The position numbers and the translations under genes were made by a program. From JAGQPD01 sp020426865 (GTDB lineage: Bacteria; Planctomycetota; Planctomycetia; Pirellulales; Pirellulaceae): DNA of 64,000 nucleotides. Of the stretch, positions 55,886-64,000 are shown piece by piece (the stretch's first letter is position 1; every line of letters starts with the position of its first letter). The notes under the pieces were generated by a model. That model saw only the letters and a list, made by a program, of their open reading frames with translations. It was not told the origin of the DNA and did not search any database. The stretch lies in assembly GCA_041399065.1 (NCBI GenBank), contig JAWKTN010000008.1:310001-374000 (forward strand), read 5' to 3'.

Positions 55886-56005
55886 GCAAAATTCCACGGT
55901 CGTCCCCAATCGTAAATGAGGAACTGCGCCAACCATTTCCGATCATCCCGCCCTTCATCGTCCTGCCTTCCCTCTGTCGCCGGGGAAAGGCAGGATGATC
56001 GGGGG
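55886..56005. repeat. palindromic repeats after the aldolase gene
   Basis: The bases at 55886-55919, read on the minus strand, match the 30-bp unit of 15449 (GATTGGGGACGACCGTGG). At 55956-56000 an inverted repeat pairs CATCGTCCTGCCTTCCC with GGGGAAAGGCAGGATGATCG. It may end the sialidase operon, though no T-run follows. Confidence 0.7.
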
Positions 56006-56167
56006 CAGGATGATGAAAGGACGACCGTTAACGGTGGGCGATTTGGTTTGCCGCACGGCTTCACGTGTCCTGCGGCAAGATTGGGTGTTTGATTAGTTCA
56101 TAAGGCCTTGCAGGTCTTATGCCAGGAGGTCCGGAGCCATGGCTGCGGGTGATTCTTCCGGCGAATT

Positions 56168-57727
56168 CTAGTTGTCGGCCGATTCGTCAGACGGGGGTGG
56201 CGTATCCGTTTCTGTTTCGGTTTGCGATTCCGATTCGGGTTCTGCCTCAATTCCCGTTTCGTCTTCCGTTGACGCTTCGTCCGACGTAGCTCCTTCGGTG
56301 CCATTATCGTCGTCGGCGGTCGCTGCTTCAGCAGCCGGTGTCTCCGGTGACGGAGCTTCTGATGTGTCCGCGGCGTCGTCCGAATCGGTCGAATCGGTGT
56401 TCGTCTCCGCTTCCTTTTCTTCTTCCGCTGCTGCCGCTGCCTTCTTTTTAGCCTGCAACTCTCCCAATCGTTTTTCGAAGATTTGTTTCATGCGCGGATT
56501 GCCTTCCGCGGCGGCGATGGCTTTTTCTTCGGCGGCGATGGCGTCGTCGAAACGATCTTGACGCGCGTAGATGGCGGCGAACGTGTCGAGGATCGAGGGG
56601 TCATCGGCGGCGAGTTCCGCGGCGTGATTGATAATCTCTTCGGCCAGTTTCAGGTCGACATCGGGGTGGGCGATGGATGTGGCGAGTTGCCAGGCCAACA
56701 TATTCAGAATGCGCGGGTCGTCGCCAAATTCGTCGGCGAGTTCCTTCACAGACTTATTGGCTTCGTCGGCGCGGTCGGCGTTAAAGAGGATGATAAACCG
56801 TTGGGCTTTGAAGTTGATGTCGTCCGGAACGACAGCCAGGACTTCGTCGATCTTTTTCAGTGCCGCCTCCCAATCTTGTTGGTTCAGGGCGGCCCTCAAG
56901 TCCCGGCTGGCTTCAGACACAATCGTGTCGATTCGCTGTTGTTCTTCGAATTCGGCCCGTGCTGCGGCGCGATCCCATTGCTTGGCAACCACCTTCGCCA
57001 GAACTTCTTCCATCATCATCGGGTGACCGATCCACTCGACGTGCGAATCCTGACCAACGATGAAGGCGGTGGGAATACCATTCTGATTGGCCGCCCGCAT
57101 GTACGACTGGCTGGTCACATCGTCCCGGTCCAACGCGATCGTGTAGGTAAGTTCATCCCGCCAGGTCTTTTCGCCACTGGGAGCTTGCTGGTCAAGGAAC
57201 TTGCTGACAGTCTCCTTGTCCTCGCGAGTAATACCGACAAATCGTACTTGGTCTTTGTAGTCATTCTGCAATTCGCTGAGGTGCGGCATGCTTTGCCGGC
57301 AGGGGCCACACCATGTCGCCCAGAATTCCACGACTTGGACTCGACCAGGCTTAAACGCTGTGTCGTTGTCACCCAGCACAACGTCGTCAATCCAAAGCTG
57401 GGGAGCGACGTCACCAATCGCCAACGACTCGGGAATCGTCGGTGGTTTTGCCTTCGTTTTTGCAGTCGTTAAATCCTCCGAGCTGCTGCTGGAATCGTCG
57501 GCGTTGCGTGGATCGCCGGATGTGAGGCTTTGGGTTTGTTGCTCACTGTCTTTCTCCGACCGGCCCGAATCCGCGGCTTTCGAGCCGGAGGACGTTAGCT
57601 TTGAAGCGTCTTTGTCGGTAGCTTGCCCCTTGTCGCTCGACGACTTTGGTTCACAGCCAATGGCAATTGCCAGGATGCCGCAGAGGCAAACGCTGAAAAG
57701 AACGCGAAACTTGTCGATCGACAACAT
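56168..57727 (-). CDS. TlpA/thioredoxin-like lipoprotein with TPR-like helices and acidic tail
   Basis: 519 residues. The lipobox is AIAIGC (Cys25). A Ser/Lys linker leads to a TlpA-type thioredoxin domain with WCGPC at 139-143 and a typical Tlp fold (VEFWATWCGPCRQSMPHLSEL, AFIVGQDSHVEWIGHP). A helical region with TPR-like pairs follows (ALKKIDEVLAVVPDDINFKAQ, AAELAADDPSILDTFAAIYARQ). The last 100 residues are almost all Ala/Glu/Asp/Thr/Ser. It should act in the periplasm as a thiol-disulfide reductant; such TPR fusions are frequent in planctomycetes. Confidence 0.88.
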   Translation of the reverse strand: MLSIDKFRVLFSVCLCGILAIAIGCEPKSSSDKGQATDKDASKLTSSGSKAADSGRSEKDSEQQTQSLTSGDPRNADDSSSSSEDLTTAKTKAKPPTIPESLAIGDVAPQLWIDDVVLGDNDTAFKPGRVQVVEFWATWCGPCRQSMPHLSELQNDYKDQVRFVGITREDKETVSKFLDQQAPSGEKTWRDELTYTIALDRDDVTSQSYMRAANQNGIPTAFIVGQDSHVEWIGHPMMMEEVLAKVVAKQWDRAAARAEFEEQQRIDTIVSEASRDLRAALNQQDWEAALKKIDEVLAVVPDDINFKAQRFIILFNADRADEANKSVKELADEFGDDPRILNMLAWQLATSIAHPDVDLKLAEEIINHAAELAADDPSILDTFAAIYARQDRFDDAIAAEEKAIAAAEGNPRMKQIFEKRLGELQAKKKAAAAAEEEKEAETNTDSTDSDDAADTSEAPSPETPAAEAATADDDNGTEGATSDEASTEDETGIEAEPESESQTETETDTPPPSDESADN

Positions 57728-57971
57728 GGGATACTCCTAAGCTGGAACTAAGGGCTGGCGGGAATTTGGGCAGGCGAGTCACGTCGCAAGGTGGATCAGC
57801 GAGCTACTGTCGGCGTGCGTGCCACGTGCTGTCGGTATTGTAACCCTGTGAACCCCAACGAGTAAACACCCAAATTCCGCCAAAATCGCTCGAAATCCGC
57901 CAAGTGCCGTTGAAAAAACATTCCGTAACCGTTACAAGTTGCCTCGACAGTTCACCCGCTTCCATTTCCCT

Positions 57972-58766
57972 ATGCATGCCACTCGCTCGGACACCCTCGT
58001 TGCCGTTGCCACTTACAACGAAATCGCCAATGTCCCGCAACTGATTGAGGGAATCACGGCGACGGTTCCGCATGCCGACATCGTGGTGATCGATGACAAT
58101 TCACCGGACGGGACTGGCCAGTGGTGCGAGACAAAATCTCGCCAGCTTGACCGATTATTATGCCTGCATCGCACCGACAAGTTGGGGCTTGGTTCGGCCA
58201 CGAACGAGTTGATCCGACACGCGGTGGAACAACGATATCGGTATCTAGTAACATTGGACGCCGATCTTAGCCATCCTCCTGGGCAGATTGCCGATTTGCT
58301 CCATTGCATCGATCAGGCCGCCGTGCCACGACCGGATGTCGTGATTGGGTCGCGATACGTCAACGGTGGCCAGATCATCGGTTGGCCTTTGCATCGGCGC
58401 ATCATGAGTCGGTTGGTCAATACCTTTGCTCGTTGGACGCTGCGATTGCCGGTTCGCGATTGTAGTGGTGCGTTTCGATGTTATCGGGTGGAATGTCTCC
58501 GGCATTTGGAATTGGACCGGATCGAAAGTCGCGGGTACTCGTACTTCGAAGAAATCCTCTGGCGTTTGCACCGTCAAGGAGCTGTATTTGCTGAGGTTCC
58601 CATCCATTTCGTCGAACGGCAACACGGACGAACCAAGATTACCTGGTACGAAGCGGTGTCCTCGGTTTGCCTGCTGGCACGATTGGGATGGCAACAATGG
58701 TTCGGGGATAAGCGGTCGGTGTCTCGATCGAAGCGAGACCGGCCCAGCGTGAAAACGAAAAAATGA
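57972..58766 (+). CDS. DPM1-like family 2 glycosyltransferase
   Basis: 264 residues from the ATG at 57972; a frame from 57939 adds 11 residues. The GT2 fold is clear: ATYNEIANVPQLIEGI, VVIDDNSPDGTGQW, a DADLSHPP metal motif (DxD), GSRYVNGGQIIGWPLHRR and YSYFEEILWRLHRQG near the end. There is no membrane domain, as in Dpm1/PPM-type polyprenol-phosphate mannosyl or glucosyl transferases. The neighbouring genes (chorismate-lyase-like, halogenase-like) could link it to pigment or glycolipid synthesis, but the spacing leaves it open. Confidence 0.9.
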   Translation: MHATRSDTLVAVATYNEIANVPQLIEGITATVPHADIVVIDDNSPDGTGQWCETKSRQLDRLLCLHRTDKLGLGSATNELIRHAVEQRYRYLVTLDADLSHPPGQIADLLHCIDQAAVPRPDVVIGSRYVNGGQIIGWPLHRRIMSRLVNTFARWTLRLPVRDCSGAFRCYRVECLRHLELDRIESRGYSYFEEILWRLHRQGAVFAEVPIHFVERQHGRTKITWYEAVSSVCLLARLGWQQWFGDKRSVSRSKRDRPSVKTKK

Positions 58767-58907
58767 CGAACTGGTAAGTTGAGTTTCCCCTCTCGGGCCA
58801 AATTGTGGTATGATAAAGACCGCGCGGAAGAGCCGCGTCCCGCCCTGTTTTCCTGCCTTGCGCCACCTGGCGCGATTCGTCGTATTATTTGTCAACGTCG
58901 CTTTGCC

Positions 58908-59474
58908 ATGCAACACTATTCCATGACCGCAGCGGAACTTGACGCACTTGTGGCACTTTTTTACCCGGACCCAAGTCTGCTTGGAGAGTTCCAATGGATC
59001 CATCAGGATGCCCTGCCTCCGCTATCTCGCAAGTTGCTGGCGCACGACCAGCACATGACGGTGACGGTCGAGTCATTCCATCGTGACGAGGTTGACGTCG
59101 AAGCGCTGGCGATCAACAACGCCGACTCCTCGCAGTATCGGCGGAAGATCGTTCTGCGTCGCCGACGCGATCGCCAACCCGTGTTGTTCGGCATTGTGCG
59201 AATGGACCTCACGGTGATGGAACCGTCCGTGGCCGATGAGATCCGGCAATTGGGCAAGCCGTTGGGGAGCATCTTGATTGCTCACAATGTGCTGCGTTCC
59301 GTCGAGCTGGTTGCGTTGTGGGAAGTTGTCGCAGGAAATGATTTGGCGGAGATCTTGAACGTCGCGGCTGGCACCGTGCTGTTTGGACGCACGGCTCGCA
59401 TCTACTGCAATGGCGAACCTGCCATTGAATTGCTGGAGATTGTGACCAGCGACGACTCGCCAAAGACAAACTAG
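58908..59474 (+). CDS. chorismate-lyase-like protein
   Basis: 188 residues from the ATG at 58908; the frame from 58779 adds a non-conserved leader. The pattern RRKIVLRRRRDRQPVLFGIVRMDL ... LGKPLGSILI resembles the (R)xx(V/L)xL...(V/L)(F/L)AxSxxP...LG..(P/R)LG..L lines of chorismate lyase/UbiC-fold proteins. I do not see the complete active site, so binding of a related acid is possible too. It precedes a halogenase-like flavoenzyme by 32 bases. Together they recall aryl-acid-primed pigment pathways, which is an inference. Confidence 0.55.
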   Translation: MQHYSMTAAELDALVALFYPDPSLLGEFQWIHQDALPPLSRKLLAHDQHMTVTVESFHRDEVDVEALAINNADSSQYRRKIVLRRRRDRQPVLFGIVRMDLTVMEPSVADEIRQLGKPLGSILIAHNVLRSVELVALWEVVAGNDLAEILNVAAGTVLFGRTARIYCNGEPAIELLEIVTSDDSPKTN

Positions 59475-59506
59475 CGGCCTACAATCCCCCTACCTGGAGA
59501 TTTGAT

Positions 59507-60757
59507 ATGCGCGATTCTTATGATTGCATCGTGATTGGTGGTGGTCCGGCCGGGTCGACGGCGGCCGCGTTGATTGCACAACAGGGAGTTTCCACGTTGT
59601 TGGTGGAGCGGGACAAGATGCCGCGGTTCCATGTGGGGGAATCGTTGATGCCCGAAACGTACTGGACCTTCCAGCGACTGGGCGTGCTCGACAAAATGCG
59701 TAACAGCCAATTCGTCAAGAAGTACAGCGTGCAATTCATTTCGGGGTCCGGCAAGGAATCGCAGCCGTTCTATTTCTCCGAACATGATCCCCGCGATTGT
59801 TCTCAAACGTGGCAGGTCGAGCGGGCGGGTTTCGATCAGATGTTGTTTGAGAACGCCGCCGAACAAGGGGCCGAGTGTCACGATCAGACTCGCGTGTCGG
59901 ACGTATTGTTCGACGGACAACGTGCCACTGGCGTTCGTCTGCGTCAAGCCGATGGGCAAGAACAAGAGATCCAATGCCGTGTTGTCATCGACGGCAGTGG
60001 CCAGCATTCGCTGATTGCCCACCGCCTGGGCCTCCGTCAGCCGATCCCCGCACTGCGAAAAGCTGCCGTCTGGGGTTATTTTCGGGGTGCCGAACGTCTT
60101 CCGGACGAACATGGTGGGGCGACCTTGATCTTGCATACCAATACCCGCAAGGCATGGTTTTGGTACATCCCACTCTCCGATGACATCACCAGCGTTGGCG
60201 TCGTTTCCGATGTTGAATACTTGTTGAAGGATCGCGGCGCGCCGGCCGACGTCTATTGCGAGGAATTAGGCAACTGCCCTGCCCTGCAGCGTCGCGTTGC
60301 CGAGGCGAAGATGGAAGGTGAACTGCATGTTGCCAAGGAGTTTTCCTATACGACCCGCCAGCACGCCGGTGACGGATGGGTACTAATTGGCGACGCCTTT
60401 GGGTTCATCGATCCGATCTACAGCTCGGGGGTCTTTCTGGCGCTGAAGTCGGGTGAACTGGCCGCCGACGCCGTTGTCGAAGGGCTGCGGAACAACCGGC
60501 TGACCGGGGCGCAATTGGGAAACTGGACCGAGGAATTCAAGCAAGGAGTGCATTGGATCCATCGTCTTGTCACCGCGTTCTATACGGACAACTTCAGCTT
60601 CGGGATGTTCATGAAGGAGCATCCCCATCACCAAGGCAACCTCACTGATCTGTTGATCGGCCGCGTATTTCACCCGGAGGCAGGCGAGATGTTTACGGAC
60701 ATGGATCCTTATCTCCGACAATCAGCCGCCAAGACCGGAATGTCGGCAAGCGGCTGA
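59507..60757 (+). CDS. FAD-dependent halogenase/geranylgeranyl-reductase-type oxidoreductase
   Basis: 416 residues. The FAD Rossmann motif is IVIGGGPAGSTAAALIAQQG (10-29). It is followed by RFHVGESLMP, the tryptophan-halogenase/geranylgeranyl-reductase signature. The ribityl-binding line GDAFGFIDPIYSSGVFLALKSG is intact. The W-x-W-x-I-P triad of true halogenases appears as AWFWYIPLSDD. Members include halogenases, lipid reductases and oxidative enzymes of polyene pathways. The reaction here is not decidable. It shares an operon with the chorismate-lyase-like gene. Confidence 0.87.
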   Translation: MRDSYDCIVIGGGPAGSTAAALIAQQGVSTLLVERDKMPRFHVGESLMPETYWTFQRLGVLDKMRNSQFVKKYSVQFISGSGKESQPFYFSEHDPRDCSQTWQVERAGFDQMLFENAAEQGAECHDQTRVSDVLFDGQRATGVRLRQADGQEQEIQCRVVIDGSGQHSLIAHRLGLRQPIPALRKAAVWGYFRGAERLPDEHGGATLILHTNTRKAWFWYIPLSDDITSVGVVSDVEYLLKDRGAPADVYCEELGNCPALQRRVAEAKMEGELHVAKEFSYTTRQHAGDGWVLIGDAFGFIDPIYSSGVFLALKSGELAADAVVEGLRNNRLTGAQLGNWTEEFKQGVHWIHRLVTAFYTDNFSFGMFMKEHPHHQGNLTDLLIGRVFHPEAGEMFTDMDPYLRQSAAKTGMSASG

Positions 60758-60799
60758 CCGGGCGTCAATTTGATCGGAATACCTCGAACCATATAGTAT

Positions 60800-61234
60800 T
60801 CAGTCGATCTGGTCGATCCGGTAGGCCTCGACCTCAAACGGATTCTCCCAATAGGGATCGCGGCCGCGTAGCCAAAGCAGAGCCGAAGCCAGCAGGTAGG
60901 CAGGGACGAACAGCGGTCCCCAGCGTTCGTACTGAGCGACATGGACACGTTCGTGTTGTCGGGTACGATCGAGCGATGCCTGGTCGAGCGCCAACACGGT
61001 ATGTCCCAGCGTGATGGCCGATGCGCCGCCCGCGATGGGAACGCGGGTGAGCAACCGCGGAGCCCAGCCGCCGCAAAATTCCAGGACCCGCCCAATCCGC
61101 CGGACGCGCCCTCCGGTCGCCAACAGCAAGACACCCACGCTCGCGCCGCAGAGGGTCCAGGGGAACGCCCACAGGATGGCCAGGGGAACCCACCAGGCTC
61201 GCAAGATTTCGACAACGTGGGAACGGTTATCCAT
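60800..61234 (-). CDS. small membrane protein with HExxH motif
   Basis: 144 residues from the ATG at 61234 (an ATG at 61252 is also possible). Hydrophobic segments lie at about 15-40 and 107-122. The HERVH motif at 94-98 (TRQHERVHVAQYERWG) with a downstream NPFEVEAY resembles the zinc site HExxH...E of small putative metalloproteases common in bacteria. Whether it is active is unknown. It converges with the flavoenzyme gene and follows the ABC gene on the same strand. Confidence 0.7.
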   Translation of the reverse strand: MDNRSHVVEILRAWWVPLAILWAFPWTLCGASVGVLLLATGGRVRRIGRVLEFCGGWAPRLLTRVPIAGGASAITLGHTVLALDQASLDRTRQHERVHVAQYERWGPLFVPAYLLASALLWLRGRDPYWENPFEVEAYRIDQID

Positions 61235-61267
61235 GCGATGTAGTAGCAACAATCGTCGCGGCGCTGA

Positions 61268-62206
61268 TTATGGGTTCTGGTTGCTCATTCCTCGCGTGAG
61301 CGCCATGAAGGCGGCTTCGAGATTCAGTTCATCTTCGCAGAACATCGTCAGCCGGTGACCGCCTTGTACCAAGGCAGTGGCGAGATGCGAATACTCGGTG
61401 ATCCCTTCCGCGAGCGTCACATGAATCACATTGCGACCATCAACCTTGACTTCGGTAACATGAGATTGTTTTGCCAACAGTTCGGTGGCCTGTTGCGTGT
61501 CACCGCCGACTTTGATATTGAGAAGGATGTGTCGGCGAACCCGGCGCATCACCTCAGCGACGTCCCCGTGCAGCTCCATCACGCCGCGATCGATAATACC
61601 CACTTTGTTGCAGATATCGGCCAGTTCGGGCAGGATGTGGCTGGAGACGATAATCGTCTTTCCCATTTCGCGGAGCCGCTTCAGCAGGTTCCGCATTTGC
61701 ACTCGTGCGCGCGGATCGAGGCCGCTGAGCGGTTCGTCCAGTAGCAGGACTTGTGGATCGTGGAGCAACACGCGGGCCAGTCCAAGCCGTTGTGTCTGTC
61801 CGCGTGATAGCGTGTTGGCGTATGCTTCGCGCTTGAAATCAAGGTCGACGATCTGCAACATTTCGTCGCAGACCTCGCGACGCTTCGGTCCGCGGATTCG
61901 ATAGGCGGCTGCGAAAAACTCCAGGTACTCAATGACCTTCATGTCGTCATAGACGCCGAAGAAGTCGGGCATGTACCCGACCAGTCTCCGGATCTCTTTG
62001 GGATGCGTATAGATCGAATGGCCGTCGACGTAGGCCTCGCCCCAGGACGGGTTCAGTAGTGTCGCGATGATCCGCATAGTCGTCGTCTTACCGGCACCGT
62101 TGGGACCAATAAATCCGAACAAGTCTCCCCTATCCAGCTGCAGCTCGATCCCTTTGATGGCGTAGGTATCGCCGTAGCGTTTCGTTAGGTCGTGTATTTC
62201 AATCAC
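61268..62206 (-). CDS. ABC transporter ATP-binding protein (GldA-like)
   Basis: 312 residues starting at GTG 62206, chosen because the frame to 62287 overlaps the upstream gene by 89 bases and the ABC fold begins right after this codon (IEIHDLTKRYGDTYAIKGI). GAGG lies about 6 bases upstream. Walker A GPNGAGKTTTMR, signature LSRGQTQRLGLARVLL, Walker B VLLLDEPLSGLDP and the H-loop SSHIL are intact. A C-terminal extension (MRRVRRHILLNIKVGG) is like that of exporters for envelope components. It overlaps the stop of its upstream partner by 8 bases. Confidence 0.92.
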   Translation of the reverse strand: MIEIHDLTKRYGDTYAIKGIELQLDRGDLFGFIGPNGAGKTTTMRIIATLLNPSWGEAYVDGHSIYTHPKEIRRLVGYMPDFFGVYDDMKVIEYLEFFAAAYRIRGPKRREVCDEMLQIVDLDFKREAYANTLSRGQTQRLGLARVLLHDPQVLLLDEPLSGLDPRARVQMRNLLKRLREMGKTIIVSSHILPELADICNKVGIIDRGVMELHGDVAEVMRRVRRHILLNIKVGGDTQQATELLAKQSHVTEVKVDGRNVIHVTLAEGITEYSHLATALVQGGHRLTMFCEDELNLEAAFMALTRGMSNQNP

Positions 62207-64000
62207 CGCTGCCTCGTGGATGGTTGATGGGCAATAACAGTCGTACCACGGTCCAGTGTCGTTGTGGATCGGGTTGAAGTTCTTCACTACTGTCGACTAC
62301 GCTGGCCGCCGGCGTGGCGACTCGACCGACAAGAATGGCGTGGTCCAGCTCGAGTTGTGAGCTCATGTCGAGGGCTCGATATTGTCGGTGGAGCAGCGAC
62401 GTATATCCGCGTCCGCCAGCGGCGTTGTGAAACATCATCATTTCCATGATTCGGGGCACGTCCATGTTCTGTTGGTCCCAGGGCGTGCTCACTTGCGTGC
62501 TGGACTTGCCCGTCTCGACAACTTTCTTGCGCGTGAGTTGCACGGCAATATTTTTGGCGGTCAATGAGCTGTCGACCAATCGGGATTCGCCGGGGGCTAA
62601 ATCTCCCAGAGCATAGTACCAGCGTCCGAACATCAGCTGGCAGTTGTTCAGAGGGACTGGCAGGGGATTGACCACGGAGCCGGCGACGAGGCGATCGACC
62701 TCCTGCAATTCGCCGCATTCGAGATTGCTGGATTGAGCCCACCAGATGCCATAGAATCCGCGGCTCGACCAATCCTGCAGCGGCAGGTCGTGCAGCTGAT
62801 ACGACGGCGATTGCAGGCTCCCTTCGTTGACAACTTGGTAGATGGCGTCGTCTGCGATCAGCGACGATTCATTGTCAATTCCGCCGTACCCCGTTCCGGG
62901 CAGGGCGAGCCACGTCAGGGCGTTTCCCGGTTGTCGGTCCGGGAGTTGGCCTCCGTCGGGGATCACGTCTGGGCTCGCAATCAGCTTCACATTCAAACGC
63001 CGGTTTGTTGGCACGAAGATGCTGGTCCAGTTACGACCGACGATCGTGCCTCCCGCGACATCAACGTCGACGAGATCCGCCTGGTTGACGTGTGTCACGT
63101 GCCCCTTCCAGCGGCTTGCCAAAGTCGAAATGCCGATGCAGGTGAGGAAGACGATCAACGGAAACGATATCCAAGTCCAATGCATGCGGTGGAAGAACTT
63201 GTCCAGCAGGAAATAGTCAGCCGGTCCGATAAGGAGTAAGTAAATAAACGCGATCGCCAGGACCAGCGAGAAGGGGATTGGCCGTACGTTTGGATAGCGA
63301 TCCAACGCCGCGCGCAACTGTCCACCCAAGTCGCGGTAACCCAGGTGCGTGACCTGGCCTTTGGTGCCGCTGGAGGAGTCCCCTCCTTCGCGGCCCAGCC
63401 CCAGGTCCAGCAAGTTCGCCACGAAGTGCCTTCGGCCATTCCAATCGTCCAGTGGAGATGCGTCGAGGTCGACCGCCACATAGAGGATCTGCCCCAGCCC
63501 TTCAGTGGCGTGGACGACGAGCGGTTGGTTCAGCGGATCATTCCCCTCGTATGCCAGGATGTTGCCACTCGCATCCGCCAGCACACTTGCCGATAGCGGA
63601 AGGGGAAATCCGGTGTTGCTGTCGACGTTCAGCGTAATTGGATAGTTCTCGCCGGCAAAAGATTCGATCCGGCCCGGATTGCGCATCGTCGTCACACGCT
63701 GGAATTGGCCGGGGGCGAAATCCTTCCATTGGCCCTCTGCACCTAGGACCGCTTCTCCCTGACTACCAACGCAAAAAATCAAGCAGCCACCGCGGCGCAC
63801 CCAATCTCTTAGTGCCGCGCGCTGCTCGTCGGTCACTCGATTGAGAAAGGTAAGATCACTGGTCGATAGCGAAATCACGTCACACGCGTCGTATCCGAGC
63901 CACTGCGTCGGCATTTGTGCGGCCTCTTCCACCTTGGCGACCGTCATCGCCTCGTGTGCTACACGACGACGCACTGCCAAGGCGTCCGCCAAGCCGATCG
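62199..64000 (-). CDS. ABC-transporter-associated membrane protein, partial at right edge
   Basis: At least 600 residues; the reading frame continues off the right edge, and the TTG at 63992 is not a credible start. Parts seen: a long extracytoplasmic-type region (RAALRDWVRRGGCLIFCVGS, TEGLGQILYVAVDLDAS), a Gly-rich linker, membrane helices at about residues 242-262 and 275-292 (SLVLAIAFIYLLLIGPADYFLL), and a beta-rich C-terminal domain (SSRGFYGIWWAQSS, LVDSSLTAKNIAVQLTRKKVV). Such proteins are found with ABC exporters of the GldA type. The name and substrate are unknown. The stop overlaps the ABC gene. Confidence 0.75.
   Translation of the reverse strand, partial: IGLADALAVRRRVAHEAMTVAKVEEAAQMPTQWLGYDACDVISLSTSDLTFLNRVTDEQRAALRDWVRRGGCLIFCVGSQGEAVLGAEGQWKDFAPGQFQRVTTMRNPGRIESFAGENYPITLNVDSNTGFPLPLSASVLADASGNILAYEGNDPLNQPLVVHATEGLGQILYVAVDLDASPLDDWNGRRHFVANLLDLGLGREGGDSSSGTKGQVTHLGYRDLGGQLRAALDRYPNVRPIPFSLVLAIAFIYLLLIGPADYFLLDKFFHRMHWTWISFPLIVFLTCIGISTLASRWKGHVTHVNQADLVDVDVAGGTIVGRNWTSIFVPTNRRLNVKLIASPDVIPDGGQLPDRQPGNALTWLALPGTGYGGIDNESSLIADDAIYQVVNEGSLQSPSYQLHDLPLQDWSSRGFYGIWWAQSSNLECGELQEVDRLVAGSVVNPLPVPLNNCQLMFGRWYYALGDLAPGESRLVDSSLTAKNIAVQLTRKKVVETGKSSTQVSTPWDQQNMDVPRIMEMMMFHNAAGGRGYTSLLHRQYRALDMSSQLELDHAILVGRVATPAASVVDSSEELQPDPQRHWTVVRLLLPINHPRGSGD

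Noticed and set aside
56483..57472. 329-residue open frame antisense to the TlpA-like gene
   Set aside because: The WCGPC thioredoxin domain and signal lie on the minus strand; this frame has no recognisable domain.

Overview
The window looks like a chromosome segment of a planctomycete, most likely of the Pirellulales (Rhodopirellula/Blastopirellula-like). The evidence is family content. There is a TIGR03000-domain Gly/Ser/Tyr-rich exported protein, a DUF1559-type protein, two PQQ-like beta-propeller proteins (one with the typical WPRWRGPNGDG start), an HTTM protein with its small partner, and many exported proteins and lipoproteins of unknown function. Long gaps are filled with palindromic repeats. 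I see no rRNA, tRNA or CRISPR array.

Region 1 (1-15300) is the most unusual part. A partial OprO/P-type porin is followed by a leftward operon of response regulator, sensor kinase and a SulP-family anion transporter. That transporter carries a STAS domain and then an apparent PII-like domain. Across a divergent promoter region a rightward operon encodes DabA (DUF2309, with its four zinc ligands), a NuoL-like DabB, a second NuoM-like membrane subunit, a C39-like cysteine peptidase, a RimK-like ATP-grasp ligase and a GCS2-type carboxylate-amine ligase. I read this as a two-component-controlled inorganic-carbon uptake island joined to an uncharacterised peptide-ligase module.

Region 2 (15300-33110) holds holA, a lipoprotein, a sarcosine/N-methyltryptophan oxidase-like flavoenzyme, tandem exported paralogs, a large Ig/Fn3-like exported protein, a DUF1559 protein and clpX with clear RBS and terminator. 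It continues with a class I aminotransferase and three envelope genes, two of which are related to each other (28228-31786). Region 3 (33110-46020) holds a PQQ-like propeller protein, a frameshifted IS701-type element, pdxA, dtd, a YdjM-like membrane protein, cvpA, accA, a Ser/Thr kinase, truA and the HTTM pair.

Region 4 (46200-64000) holds the TIGR03000 protein, an exported isoaspartyl methyltransferase coupled to a HemW-like radical SAM protein, and a second PQQ propeller. Next come a sialidase-DUF3748-aldolase operon, a TlpA-like lipoprotein, a glycosyltransferase, a chorismate-lyase-like protein paired with a halogenase-like flavoenzyme, and an ABC ATPase with a large membrane partner that runs off the right edge.

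At least three families of intergenic repeats recur: a nested palindrome of about 185 bp (38433, 39127, 41183, partial at 24421 and 15361), a roughly 30-bp unit (15449 tandem, related copies at 51790 and 55886), and a 345-bp hierarchical inverted repeat at 27887-28231.
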